Shown one piece after another: positions 42,001 to 48,669 of a stretch of DNA of 64,000 nt. The position numbers were made by a program, and so were the translations under genes. The stretch is from contig JBAMDO010000038.1 in assembly GCA_037074765.1 (NCBI GenBank), positions 1 through 64,000 on the forward strand. Direction: 5' to 3'. The notes under the pieces are model-generated. The model was not told the origin of the DNA. It worked only from the letters and a program-made list of their open reading frames with translations, and ran no database searches. This DNA is from Mansonella perstans (taxonomy: Eukaryota; Nematoda; Chromadorea; Rhabditida; Onchocercidae). Every line of letters begins with the position of its first letter. Position 1 is the stretch's first letter.

Positions 42001-45000
42001 TTTGATTCAAGAAAATTCGATAAATGTAATACGATCGGAAACGAATTGCAAATGAGTAATAGTGGTGAAACATATGTGCAACATTCCATCATCGAAGGTA
42101 ATTTTAATATTTTAATTTCCATTCTTAAAAAATTTTTTTTTGGAAATTATTTCAAGTTTATTCAAAAAGTTATGGATTTCTATTTTTCACTTTTCTTCTT
42201 TTTTATACTGTTTATTAATTAATAATATTTTTTCGCTGAAATCAGATTTCTTCAAAAATTCGTATAATTTCCTTTTTTTTTATAGATGTGAAGAAAAAAT
42301 CATCAGGACAGAATGAGCCAGTGGTTGGTATTGAAACTGGACGTGAAACACTTATTGAAATTGATAAAGATGGAAAGGTACCGTAGAAGTGTTTCTTTAT
42401 GTGTGTTTTTTCAAGAGATTTGGAACTTTCTTGCTTCTTCCTCATCATTTATAGTCATAAAAATGACCAAAAAATAGAAAGCTTAAAAATTTAAAAAAAT
42501 ATGTTTAAATTTAAAGCTATATTATCAATAGTGAGAAAAAGTTATTACATGCAATAGTATTATAAGATTAATAATAAAATTAAATTAAATTCCTAAATCG
42601 GTCAAGATTAGTCATTGTAATGAAACGTAGCACTGCTTGACTTGCCATTAAAATGAAAGGTAAATTGAAAGTATGATTCATAAAGTTACTTTTCTGCTGC
42701 TATCATTAACTCATTATAATTTTGTTCCTACTGGCATTTTGTGGATATTTCAAATTGATTGATTATTTATTGGAAGTTGATCGGATAGTTTGATAGAATT
42801 TTACTGATGCATCAAAATTTAGGGTCTGGGATTGAGTATTGTTGGCGGTTCCGATACGGTACTTGGTACGGTTGTTATTCATGAGGTATATCCGGATGGT
42901 GCTGCAGCAATTGATGGCCGGCTGAAACCTGGTGATCAAGTTCTTGAGGTATATTTTTTGTTTTATTTTTATCAGTTATGATAATTAAACCAATTCAGTA
43001 CTTAACGCTAGAAAGAATTATTAAAGTAGAAATTTTCGATTGGAAAAAGGACAGGCATATTACCTATCTATTTGTTTTTTCAAAGTACATAACTGCAACT
43101 GTTGGTGACATTTATAAGATTATAAGTTAAGGAATGAATCATCGATGGCTATAATTATTTATTTTTCGCCTCATTTCAGGTAAATGGAGTGTCGTTACGT
43201 GGTGTAAGTCATGAACAAGCCATTTTATTGCTTAGGAGAACACCAGCTAAGGTTCGTTATGACATGAATTGGATTTTTTTTTTTGGCTTATTTTTGCACA
43301 ACATTGAAACATTGAAAATTATGAAGCAGAAATGGAAATGTAGACATAATGAATAATGTCGACCTATGGTCAAAATCCAATATGTTTGGTAACAATTACT
43401 AGGCTGTATCACAGAAGTCCTGCAAAAGTATTCTGAATAAAGCTTCATACGAAACTCAATCAATTCAATTATTACATTTGACCCCTAAACCTTTTGTAAT
43501 TTAACGCATGAAAGAGTGAATGATAATCAGCGAAACTCGACGATTAAACTACTATCAAAAAAATAATTGTAATTGAACGAGTCAATTCAAAAATTAAGGT
43601 TTCTTTATTGGTTTATCGTGATGTGAATCTTCAACTATCACTCTTGGATCCGACACAAATTTACAATATTTTTGAAGTGGAATTAACTAAGAAGCCCGGT
43701 CGAGGACTTGGACTCAGTATAGTAGGCAGAAAAAATGAGCCCGGTGTTTATGTTTCGGAAGTGGTCAAAGGTGGTGCTGCTGAAGCTGATGGACGTCTAG
43801 TTCAGGGTGATCAGGTTGTTATGAACTTCACTTATTAAAATCTAAAACTTTCTTCAATTAGTTCTCATCTTTATATCCAAAAAGTTTTTCAATAAATCCC
43901 AAATTTTCAACATTACTAAGATGGATGGTTTTTCCCAGCTTCGTTCTAAAATTTATTTTTTAATTAGTCACCTTTTCTCATTTATATTTAATTATGCATT
44001 TTGACGAAATTATATATATCATTTAAATTTTACTGGTTTTTTCTTTTCAGATACTAGCTGTTAATGGCCAAGATGTAACAAGTGCAATGCAAGAAGATGT
44101 AGCAGCCAAGTTAAAAGTATTCATCAATTGATCATCTTATTATCAAAAAAAAAAATTAGCAATACTTTTTTTAAACAAGTATTCAACAAGTAAAAACGAT
44201 GAGTAGCTTTGCCTAAATTATTACTTGTTACCTTTGCCCAAAATTTTCTTTTTCTTTTGTTAGGCTTGCACTGGTCGTGTTGCTCTAAAAGTTGGCCGTT
44301 GGAAGTTAACCGAAGCGGCCAATAAAATACATACTGCAGCAGAGCCTTCCTCGTCCAATAGTGAACGATATGCTAGTGATGCTATGCAGCAATCGAAATT
44401 GCGAACAACATCTAGAATTAAATTTTTTCCACCAAATAATGGTGAGCAATTTTTTGGAAAAGAATGTCAAATGAGTTATTTCTAATAATTTTGAGACTTG
44501 AAGAAAAGAAATGAAAACTTTATTTGAAATTAAATTATATTTCATTTATTCATCAGTGAATGTGTATTTTTTGAATTTCTCAGAAATTAGAAAAGAGTTC
44601 CAATTCCAGCTAGTAGTTCGACAGCACCAAAAGATCATAAAATGGCATCTCTGTTTGCTGCAACAGATGAGGAAAATCAATCAGCACAAGTTTGTGCAGA
44701 TCTATCACCGGTAACGGAAGAGTGTAGTAGCGGAGTAGATCAGGTTCGTTGAAATTTTAAAATTCTTTGCAAACTTATCATCCGCTCATTTAGTCAGTTA
44801 TATTTTTTTTTTCATTTTTAGATCGTTTACAAGATAAGTTTACTTTATATAATGCTTCGATTATTTTTTTTTTCAGAAATCATCGACAGTTGACGAAGAA
44901 AGCTCATCAGCGGCTAGTTCGGGTCAGTATAAGGAAGTTGAACTTATCAAAGATTTGAATGAGGAGAATAGCGAGTCGCTACTAATGATGCTGAAGAAAA

Positions 45001-45470
45001 TTCCGGATCAACAGTTAGGCATGGGAATCGGTAAACGCACACGGGGTATTTTGATCACTTCACTACAACCTGGCAGTATCGCAGCTGAAAAATTGAAAGT
45101 TGGTGATCGTTTGATGGCAGTTAACGGAGTAGCAATAACTGATCAGGTTTGCGTACATTTTTATTTCTTCCTTTATCGTACAATTTTATAGTTCCAGTTT
45201 GGTTTTATCTTTTTTAATTTCAGAGAAATATCAATTTTTTGAAGAAATTTTAAATCTTTGAAAATGAAATTTTTTTAGCTGAAATTTTATTTCTTGTTTT
45301 GCAGTTGAAGAGGATAAAGGCAAGATATTCGAATTTCCGATTTTTTCCCAAGTATTAATCAATTTGGAGTGATTAAATTTGAAATATTTCAGCTCTCAGC
45401 AGTAGCTTTAGTGAAAGCAAGTGGTAAAAAATTGTGGCTACAAATATCGCGGCCAAGGATAAATCTATGA
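3650..45470 (+). CDS. mpz-1: MPZ-1-like multi-PDZ scaffold protein (whole gene, 5' end not located)
   Basis: The gene encodes a MUPP1/MPDZ/PATJ-family scaffold. Family members hold receptors, channels and junction or polarity proteins together at membranes by binding C-terminal peptides with PDZ domains; in C. elegans MPZ-1 is a ten-PDZ protein reported to bind the serotonin receptor SER-1. I could join 47 exons with GT/AG borders and compatible phases into 2317 codons plus TGA, about the size of the C. elegans protein. Ten PDZ domains carry recognisable GLGF-type loops, preceded by an L27-like segment and one degenerate PDZ-like segment. Exons and domains are given in the segment entries below; residue numbers count from the first codon seen at 3650. 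The N-terminal methionine is missing from the model. Alternative splicing is likely at several points. AATAAA-type poly(A) signals lie near 45616 and 45643. Confidence 0.9.
5242..8920 (+). other. Long mpz-1 intron (3.7 kb) before exon 5
   Basis: AT-rich intron with poly-T runs. It contains one copy of a dispersed repeat (5941-6092). Several open frames of about 70 codons occur but none resembles a PDZ strand or has convincing splice borders. Because the flanking exons give an incomplete PDZ, a phase 2/2 exon could be hidden here, but I did not find it. Confidence 0.6.
5941..6092 (-). repeat. Dispersed repeat, copy 1 (minus orientation)
   Basis: The reverse complement of this stretch aligns by eye with 24067-24208 on the + strand. 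Shared blocks include TCAGTGCAT, TTGCCAAGAAATGAC/TTGCCAAAAAATGAC, GAACGAATCACTGTCA, GATACAATT and TTCATTGAAAT.GGAT, in the same order and spacing. It is an interspersed repeat of unknown type, possibly a decayed non-autonomous element. No terminal repeats or target duplication were found. Confidence 0.7.
9895..10366 (+). CDS. mpz-1: mpz-1 exon 6: large low-complexity linker exon
   Basis: The longest mpz-1 exon, 472 bp, covers residues 197-354. It is bounded by GAATTCAG and a strong GTACGT donor. The product is rich in Ser, Lys, Arg, Asn and Gln, with an Asp run (DVDDDDRE) and a Ser/Thr run ([10 protein letters not shown]), and ends in a helix-like stretch ([20 protein letters not shown]) that leads into the first typical PDZ. 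No domain was recognised. Such linkers in MUPP1-family proteins are usually disordered. Confidence 0.8.
10736..11824 (+). CDS. mpz-1: mpz-1 exons 7-8: first typical PDZ domain
   Basis: Exons 10736-10873 and 11659-11824 give residues 355-455. The carboxylate-binding loop reads [10 protein letters not shown] and is followed by [19 protein letters not shown], the [17 protein letters not shown] strand and loop, and the helix [12 protein letters not shown]. All PDZ secondary-structure elements are present. The exon border inside SVADK|DKRL is a common intron site in PDZ genes. Exon 8 ends in phase 1 and joins 14617. Confidence 0.93.
10921..11490. repeat. Diverged tandem duplication in mpz-1 intron 7
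   Basis: Two copies with a period near 138 bp begin with the AACAGTTTTGCA/AACAATTTTGCA element at about 11228 and 11366. Both contain TTCATATGGTCA or CTCATATGGTCA and end in CTGTATTGAT/CTGTATTAAT. A shorter third relative (TTCATATATC...CTGTATTGATCATTT) lies at 10921-10985. The copies are clearly diverged, so the duplication is old. Confidence 0.7.
11825..14616 (+). other. mpz-1 intron 8 (2.8 kb)
   Basis: AT-rich intron carrying a TG-rich microsatellite at 12378-12482. A frame opening after the acceptor TTTTATAG at 12254 would continue the protein for about 35 codons to a TAA, but the sequence has no domain character and I did not call it. Nothing else was recognised. Confidence 0.6.
12378..12482. 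repeat. TG/TATG microsatellite
   Basis: Interrupted (TG)n tract with TATG, TCTG and CATG variants over about 105 bp. It is likely polymorphic in length. Confidence 0.85.
14617..15811 (+). CDS. mpz-1: mpz-1 exons 9-10: inter-PDZ linker
   Basis: Exons 14617-14916 and 15696-15811 encode residues 456-594. Exon 8 (phase 1, G) joins GC to give Gly, and exon 9 (phase 1) joins GA to give Gly. The product begins [20 protein letters not shown] and continues with Asn/Asp/Ser/Thr-rich sequence, then a Lys/Ser stretch ending [10 protein letters not shown]. It is probably disordered, with many possible phosphorylation sites. No domain was recognised. Confidence 0.85.
16173..20572 (+). CDS. mpz-1: mpz-1 exons 11-13: PDZ domain
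   Basis: Exons 16173-16296, 18609-18733 and 20429-20572 give residues 595-725. The loop reads [13 protein letters not shown], followed after an unusually long, charged excursion ([17 protein letters not shown]) by [20 protein letters not shown], then [20 protein letters not shown] and a final strand VKIKLVRF. The PDZ is split by introns of 2.3 and 1.7 kb that show only AT-rich sequence. The second exon uses the less common acceptor TTTTGAAG at 18608, chosen because it alone keeps the frame. Confidence 0.9.
16297..18608 (+). other. mpz-1 intron 11 (2.3 kb)
   Basis: AT-rich sequence splitting a PDZ domain. A 103-codon open frame at 18066-18377 is Leu/Ile/Phe/Lys-rich, has no splice logic with its neighbours and is probably chance. 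No repeat family was recognised. Confidence 0.6.
18734..20428 (+). other. mpz-1 intron 12 (1.7 kb)
   Basis: AT-rich intron. Overlapping open frames on both strands at 19245-19568 are Phe/Lys-rich and have no recognisable product. Nothing else was seen. Confidence 0.6.
21026..21696 (+). CDS. mpz-1: mpz-1 exons 14-15: PDZ domain
   Basis: Exons 21026-21295 and 21499-21696, both phase 0, encode residues 726-881. The PDZ core has [19 protein letters not shown], then [37 protein letters not shown], helix [13 protein letters not shown] and strand RVRLTVARK. The usual VN after the intron is AN here. A C-terminal extension ([27 protein letters not shown]) leads into the next linker. Confidence 0.92.
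22179..22922 (+). CDS. mpz-1: mpz-1 exons 16-18: PDZ domain
   Basis: Exons 22179-22238, 22468-22596 and 22704-22922 encode residues 882-1017, all phase 0. A short basic linker ([15 protein letters not shown]) precedes the [62 protein letters not shown], helix [15 protein letters not shown] and strand LVRLGIAKP. All PDZ elements are present and closely resemble MUPP1-type domains. Confidence 0.95.
24067..24208 (+). repeat. Dispersed repeat, copy 2 (plus orientation)
   Basis: Matches the reverse complement of 5941-6092 over about 140 bp with scattered substitutions and small gaps. It lies in the mpz-1 intron 22923-24770, which otherwise shows AT-rich sequence and a purine-rich GA tract around 24420-24560. 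Confidence 0.7.
24771..29638 (+). CDS. mpz-1: mpz-1 exons 19-21: linker exons
   Basis: Exons 24771-24872, 28817-28888 and 29570-29638, all phase 0, encode residues 1018-1098. They carry a basic stretch ([11 protein letters not shown]), then [19 protein letters not shown] and a Ser/Thr/Pro-rich end ([13 protein letters not shown]). The small middle exon is supported by the TTTCAG acceptor, the GTCTTT donor and an open frame only, so it is less certain. An alternative path through 29163-29194 and an earlier acceptor at 29556 also keeps the frame. Confidence 0.7.
24873..28816 (+). other. mpz-1 intron 19 (3.9 kb)
   Basis: AT-rich intron with one GC-richer island at about 25430-25790, described separately as a probable retroelement remnant. 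Another slightly GC-richer stretch at about 26520-26720 shows no reading frame or match I can name. The remainder is low-complexity. Confidence 0.6.
25430..25790. mobile_element. Probable decayed non-LTR retroelement tail
   Basis: Base composition changes abruptly from AT-rich to balanced. The sequence contains CTAACGGACTCCTATAATCC, TTCGTTTGGGACCTGTCCGA and CATGGGCGATCCTGCCAG. From memory these resemble the conserved 3' part of RTE-like retroelements seen in many invertebrates (...TCCGACATGGGCG.CCCTACCAGGAGC...). No reverse-transcriptase frame, target duplication or tail remains visible. Family assignment rests on memory and needs a library search; a SINE derived from such an element is equally possible. 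Confidence 0.45.
29962..30651 (+). CDS. mpz-1: mpz-1 exons 22-24: PDZ domain with a Ser/Pro/Cys-rich lead
   Basis: Exons 29962-30121, 30240-30337 and 30545-30651 cover residues 1099-1220. The lead [20 protein letters not shown] is followed by [33 protein letters not shown]. It continues with [28 protein letters not shown], helix [13 protein letters not shown] and strand CNITYI from the next exon. The binding loop reads GALSLGVVL rather than GLGF, so ligand choice may be unusual. Exon 22 ends in phase 1 at G|GTATAA, joined at 30240. Confidence 0.9.
31571..34451 (+). CDS. mpz-1: mpz-1 exons 25-29: long inter-PDZ linker
   Basis: Exons 31571-31669, 31821-32007, 33440-33541, 33791-33996 and 34262-34451 encode residues 1220-1481. 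Phases 2, 0, 0, 2 and 0 all join. The product starts by closing the preceding PDZ, then is rich in Ser, Lys, Glu and Asn (for example [20 protein letters not shown] and [13 protein letters not shown]). No domain was recognised. Exon 29 starts after GTTAAG at 34261, not a strong acceptor, but it is the only one found that restores the frame after the GTATGT donor at 33997. Confidence 0.8.
32580..32850. repeat. Tandem repeat with CT microsatellite cores
   Basis: Three copies of AAATCTCTCTCTTTCTCTC, TTCGTACTATTTTT and TAAATTTTGAA start at 32596, 32684 and 32755. The third interval is shorter because the block AAAAATTTCATAAAA is absent between copies 2 and 3. The repeat lies in the 1.4-kb mpz-1 intron 32008-33439, which otherwise holds AT-rich sequence. 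Confidence 0.8.
34756..35507 (+). CDS. mpz-1: mpz-1 exons 30-32: PDZ domain
   Basis: Exons 34756-34834, 35024-35172 and 35391-35507 cover residues 1482-1596. The domain reads [20 protein letters not shown], a short insertion ([14 protein letters not shown]), [40 protein letters not shown], helix QAVQVIKNA and strand PVKFVVQSL. The loop is SFGISIVGG. This is a canonical MUPP1/PATJ-type PDZ including the extended beta2-beta3 loop typical of the family. Confidence 0.95.
35633..36657 (+). CDS. mpz-1: mpz-1 exons 33-35: charged linker
   Basis: Exons 35633-35755, 35980-36156 and 36438-36657 encode residues 1597-1769. The product is strongly charged ([40 protein letters not shown]) and probably disordered. 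Exon 34 ends at two GTTAGT donors 12 bp apart (36145 and 36157), both in frame. Exon 35 ends in phase 1 and joins AT at 36861. Confidence 0.88.
36861..37415 (+). CDS. mpz-1: mpz-1 exons 36-37: PDZ domain
   Basis: Exons 36861-37042 and 37302-37415 give residues 1770-1868. The sequence runs [60 protein letters not shown] and helix [10 protein letters not shown], then the strand ILELLLLRR. The GLGLSLA loop and GDELLEVNG are diagnostic. It resembles the later MUPP1 domains in which the third strand reads VVAV.P....L.VGDELLEVNG. Confidence 0.95.
37416..41991 (+). other. Longest mpz-1 intron (4.6 kb)
   Basis: AT-rich intron with a recent-looking tandem duplication at 38803-39024 and a CT-rich tract at about 39107-39172. 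The interval 40970-41020 looks like a small exon with good borders but inserts a stop or breaks the frame. The rest shows nothing recognisable. Confidence 0.6.
38803..39024. repeat. 111-bp tandem duplication, two copies
   Basis: The element ACGTAATTTAATT starts at 38811 and 38922, a 111-bp period. Both copies share CTGCAATATGAATATTTTAA, TTTCTTGTATATTTGATAAC, GGAAGTCATTTAT and TGATGAGAATAT with few differences. High similarity suggests a fairly recent duplication. Confidence 0.88.
41992..43251 (+). CDS. mpz-1: mpz-1 exons 38-41: PDZ domain
   Basis: Exons 41992-42097, 42286-42377, 42823-42948 and 43180-43251 encode residues 1869-2000. A 40-residue linker leads to the [63 protein letters not shown], then [19 protein letters not shown]. 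It is nearly ideal and among the most conserved in the gene, matching the penultimate PDZ group of MUPP1. Confidence 0.96.
43599..44441 (+). CDS. mpz-1: mpz-1 exons 42-44: PDZ domain and following linker
   Basis: Exons 43599-43814, 44051-44116 and 44264-44441 encode residues 2001-2153. The PDZ has [60 protein letters not shown], helix [13 protein letters not shown] and strand [11 protein letters not shown] Ser/Ala-rich linker follows ([20 protein letters not shown]). Exon 42 has a weak-looking AATTAAG acceptor at 43598 but an unambiguous frame. Confidence 0.95.
44598..45470 (+). CDS. mpz-1: mpz-1 exons 45-47: last PDZ domain and C-terminus
   Basis: Exons 44598-44743, 44877-45146 and 45393-45470 (TGA) encode residues 2154-2317. 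After a Ser/Thr/Glu linker the PDZ reads [56 protein letters not shown], helix [11 protein letters not shown] and strand KLWLQISRP, ending RINL. The GLGF loop is QLGMGI. Exon 45 is placed at an AAAAGAG acceptor because the better-looking TTTCTCAG at 44583 gives a stop in the required phase; this border is the weakest here. Confidence 0.85.
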
Positions 45471-47009
45471 ATTTTTTTGCAAATTTGATCGTGTTGTGCA
45501 AATATGTCTTCAGGAGAAATAACTGTATTAAGAGAATGATATAATACTTTTATTGTAAATATATTTTTACAATTTTCATTCCAGAGTACTTCAGAATTAA
45601 TTATTATTCCATGAAAATAAAAATCATTGCAAAATTATTCCAAAATAAAATGACGAAGCACTGATTGTAAGTCTTTTTCATTTCCGAATCCTCTTCTTCT
45701 AATTAATGCTGAAGTAATCAGTTTAATTCAGGAAAATCCTTGGCATAATAATATCCTGAATAAAAATAACGTATAGCCTTTGTACGATAGAAAGGAAATT
45801 TGGAAATTTTCAAATGCTTCATTTTTTGTTTACATATTTCAATGACTGTATAAAATTAGTTATTATGTAAATTTATGTACTACTATATTACTCATCCTTT
45901 GTTTGTTTTTTTTTTCTCATAAATTAGAAATTTGCTTAATTGATTGATTCTGTTTTGTTAATGCTAATTATGTGTCTATATGTATTACTAGGTAAATTAT
46001 AGCTTAGTTTAAGTCAGAAATATGCTGTAAGATTTATATTTATATAAATGATTGTTATTTTGTTTATTAATTTATGCTGTGTCCACAGTACTGTGAAAGT
46101 TATAATTAATTAATTCACTGCGTAAATTTGCAAAAAAAAGTACAAATTTGTAGGCGCAATTGGCAAGGAAATGAAGTTATAGTGAAATGTTGAAAGTAAA
46201 AGAAACGTTCAAAATGTTTTTGTTCAGAATTTGAGTTTTATATCATTTTTTGATCAATATTTTGATCAGGACAAACTGACAGCATCCGATAAAGTAAACA
46301 ACTCTTTGTGTAGTAAATGCAAAAAGTATTGCTTTTACAAATTCCTTATCATTTATTGAAATTGAGTCATTCAATTAAGGTTTCATTTGAAATTCAATTA
46401 TTCAATTAAGTTTTATCATAACTGAGTTATTCAAAATAGGTTAGGTTAATTTTACGCTTCTTATTTTTGAAAATTTGAAAATGAAAATCCAAATAATTGC
46501 TCTTGGAAATTTCAAATATAGGGAAAGCGAATTTCATTTAAATCTTCGACATATATAATTTTATAAATTTGATTAACTTAATTCGTTACTAATATTGTCT
46601 GGCTAATTATCAAAATGTACTGCTAGGCAGGCGTAAATTTGTAGTTGCAGTTGCTGAAGGGAATTTTAAAAAAAGCAAAGCAAAATTTCAAAGGAAAAAT
46701 TTCGACGGAAGCAGTATTTCACACTATTAAGATATAATGTAATCAGGCATTGAGATTCAAAAAAAAAAATCAACAAACAATAAATATGGGAAGTGTCCAC
46801 TATTTTAGTAGTAGTGACCGGTGCTTTAGAATTGAAATTAATTTAACTGTTTCATTTGGAAGTTTAGTGCTGTCTTTTTTTTTAGCTAAATTAATGTAAT
46901 GTCTAGATTAATTATTTTACCGAAATAAAATTCCAGAAATGTTCCAAAATGCAGTATGCAAATAAATTGCTATAGATTAAACAATATTAAATAAAGAAAT
47001 CATCATAAT

Positions 47010-47630
47010 AACTAATTAGCATGGTAATATTCAAATAATCATGATAATAATGATGATCATGAATTAGTCTGAAAAAGGCTGATCATTCAAGAGCAAATTC
47101 TCATTTCATCTGAAACTAAAAAACGATAAAAAAATTAAGAAGTCCATGATAACTTTCAGATAATCATGATCATAGTGATGAAATTTCAAACAATCACAAT
47201 AATAATGGTGAAGTTTCAGATTATCATGATAACAGTGATAAACCTTCAGATAATCGTGATCATGACGATGAACTTTCAGATAATCATAATAATGATGATC
47301 ATGAATTAGTCTAAAAAATAATGATCATTCAAGAGCAAATTTCCTTTTCATTGAAAATAAAAAAAGATAAAAAATTAAGAAGCTCATGATAATTTTCAAA
47401 TAATCGCAATAATAATGATGAAATTCCAGATAATCATGATAACAATGATGAACTTTCAGATGATCATGATAATGAAGATGAACCTTCAGATAATCATGAT
47501 AATGACAATGGACTTTCAGATAATCATAATAATGATGGTGATCATGAATTAGTCTGAAAAATGATGTGTCATTAAAGAGCAAATTCCCATTTCATTTGAA
47601 AATAAAAAAAGATCAAAAAAATTGCAAAGC
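47010..47630. repeat. Nested satellite: ~242-bp unit containing 30-bp subunits
   Basis: A spacer beginning GAATTAGTCTGAAAAA or close to it occurs at 47061, 47303 and 47546 (periods 242 and 243). It is followed by TCAAGAGCAAATTC, a run of A and AAGAAGTCCATG. Between spacers are four to six 30-bp subunits of the type TTTCAGATAATCATGATAATGATGATGAAC. The 30-bp unit is a multiple of three and stays open in two + frames and one minus frame. Each + strand block ends in the same stop after HELV. Confidence 0.85.
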
Positions 47631-48174
47631 ATTTAGCTTTTTCAAGAACTATGCAAACAATGTGTAATATGACGAGAAGAGTTTAATAATATTTGCCTTC
47701 TTTTAAATTTGTTACAAATAAGAATGTAGCAAACTTAAATGAAGAATTTCAAATTATGGAAATTTTACCAGGTAAATTTTAGAATAGAAAAAACTTTTAT
47801 TTGCCAATTTGAATTCGATAAGTTGTACTATCATCAATCATTTTATTCAAATTGATAGAATTCAATAAAAAAAATTCCCTTTCTTATTCATTTCATATTT
47901 TCCATACATTTTAATCTTTTCATCCTTCTTCACTGCTATTATATTTCATGAATTTCTTCCTTTCTTTATGTTAATCGTTTTTTCTCTCTTAAATGATAAT
48001 AACTAATTATTCAATAATAAACAATAATAATTTGTGCATTAAGGCAGTGATTGGTTTAAAGCAGTAATTAGTACAATGTCATTTGTCTAAAATGAGCAAA
48101 TAATTAATCATAATAATTTTAGAGATCACATTAATGGATGATATAATTAGTGTGTGAAAGATTTGTCATCAGTG

Positions 48175-48188
48175 GTTGCCATGGTACC
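48175..48188 (+). promoter_or_regulatory. Candidate X-box (RFX/DAF-19 site) upstream of mks-5
   Basis: The sequence GTTGCCATGGTACC fits the ciliary-gene X-box consensus GTHNYYATRRNAAC at all positions but one (C for A at position 13). It lies 482 bp before the mks-5 ATG. X-boxes drive cilium genes through the RFX factor DAF-19 in C. elegans, usually within about 250 bp of the start, so the distance is somewhat long unless the transcript starts upstream. Function is inferred from the sequence and the neighbouring gene. Confidence 0.5.
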
Positions 48189-48669
48189 CCTGCCATTATA
48201 CTATTTACATTTGTACCACCATTGGTGCCAACAATGTTTTACTATAAAAATTCTTTCATTGCATTTTGCAGTATTTATGAAATTTAATAATAGCCTTCTC
48301 ACTATTTTTCACTCATTCAATTACTTTTACATTACATTTCTAAAATTATTCTTTTTTTTTAAATTAAATTTTAATAAATTTCTTACAAGTTTGAACACTT
48401 TCATTGCCAGTGCATTTTTTAAGTTTTGTTTTGTTGCAGTTCTTTTTTTTTCTTCGTGATTAGAATAAGTATTAATTAATTAATCAATGGTTTCACTAAC
48501 ATATTGGAGGGGAGGAGAAAGGGAGAATTCTTCGTAACTTTTTATTTGTTGCTGCTAAATTAGAGATAATGAAATAGAGAGAAAAATAAGCCTCGCAATC
48601 AAACTTATCATTATTTCATAAGAGGATGATGGAATTCTTGGATACGTTTTTGATTATGTATGATAAGTG

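Larger units (their letters stand above)
45471..48669. other. Intergenic region between mpz-1 and mks-5
   Basis: 3.2 kb without a recognisable gene. It starts with the mpz-1 3' UTR (AATAAA-type signals near 45616 and 45643), then AT-rich sequence, the nested satellite at 47010-47630 and a predicted X-box at 48175. A frame at 48154-48459 overlaps the X-box but is Phe/Leu-rich with no domain. The distance is too large for a typical nematode operon pair. Confidence 0.7.

Noticed and set aside
47325..47582. 85-codon minus-strand frame with HDYLKVH repeats
   Set aside because: It follows directly from the 30-bp tandem repeat; no splice signals or promoter support it as a gene.
48154..48459. 101-codon + frame upstream of mks-5
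   Set aside because: Phe-rich, hydrophobic, runs through homopolymers; no homology recognised. Its only interest is the overlapping X-box.
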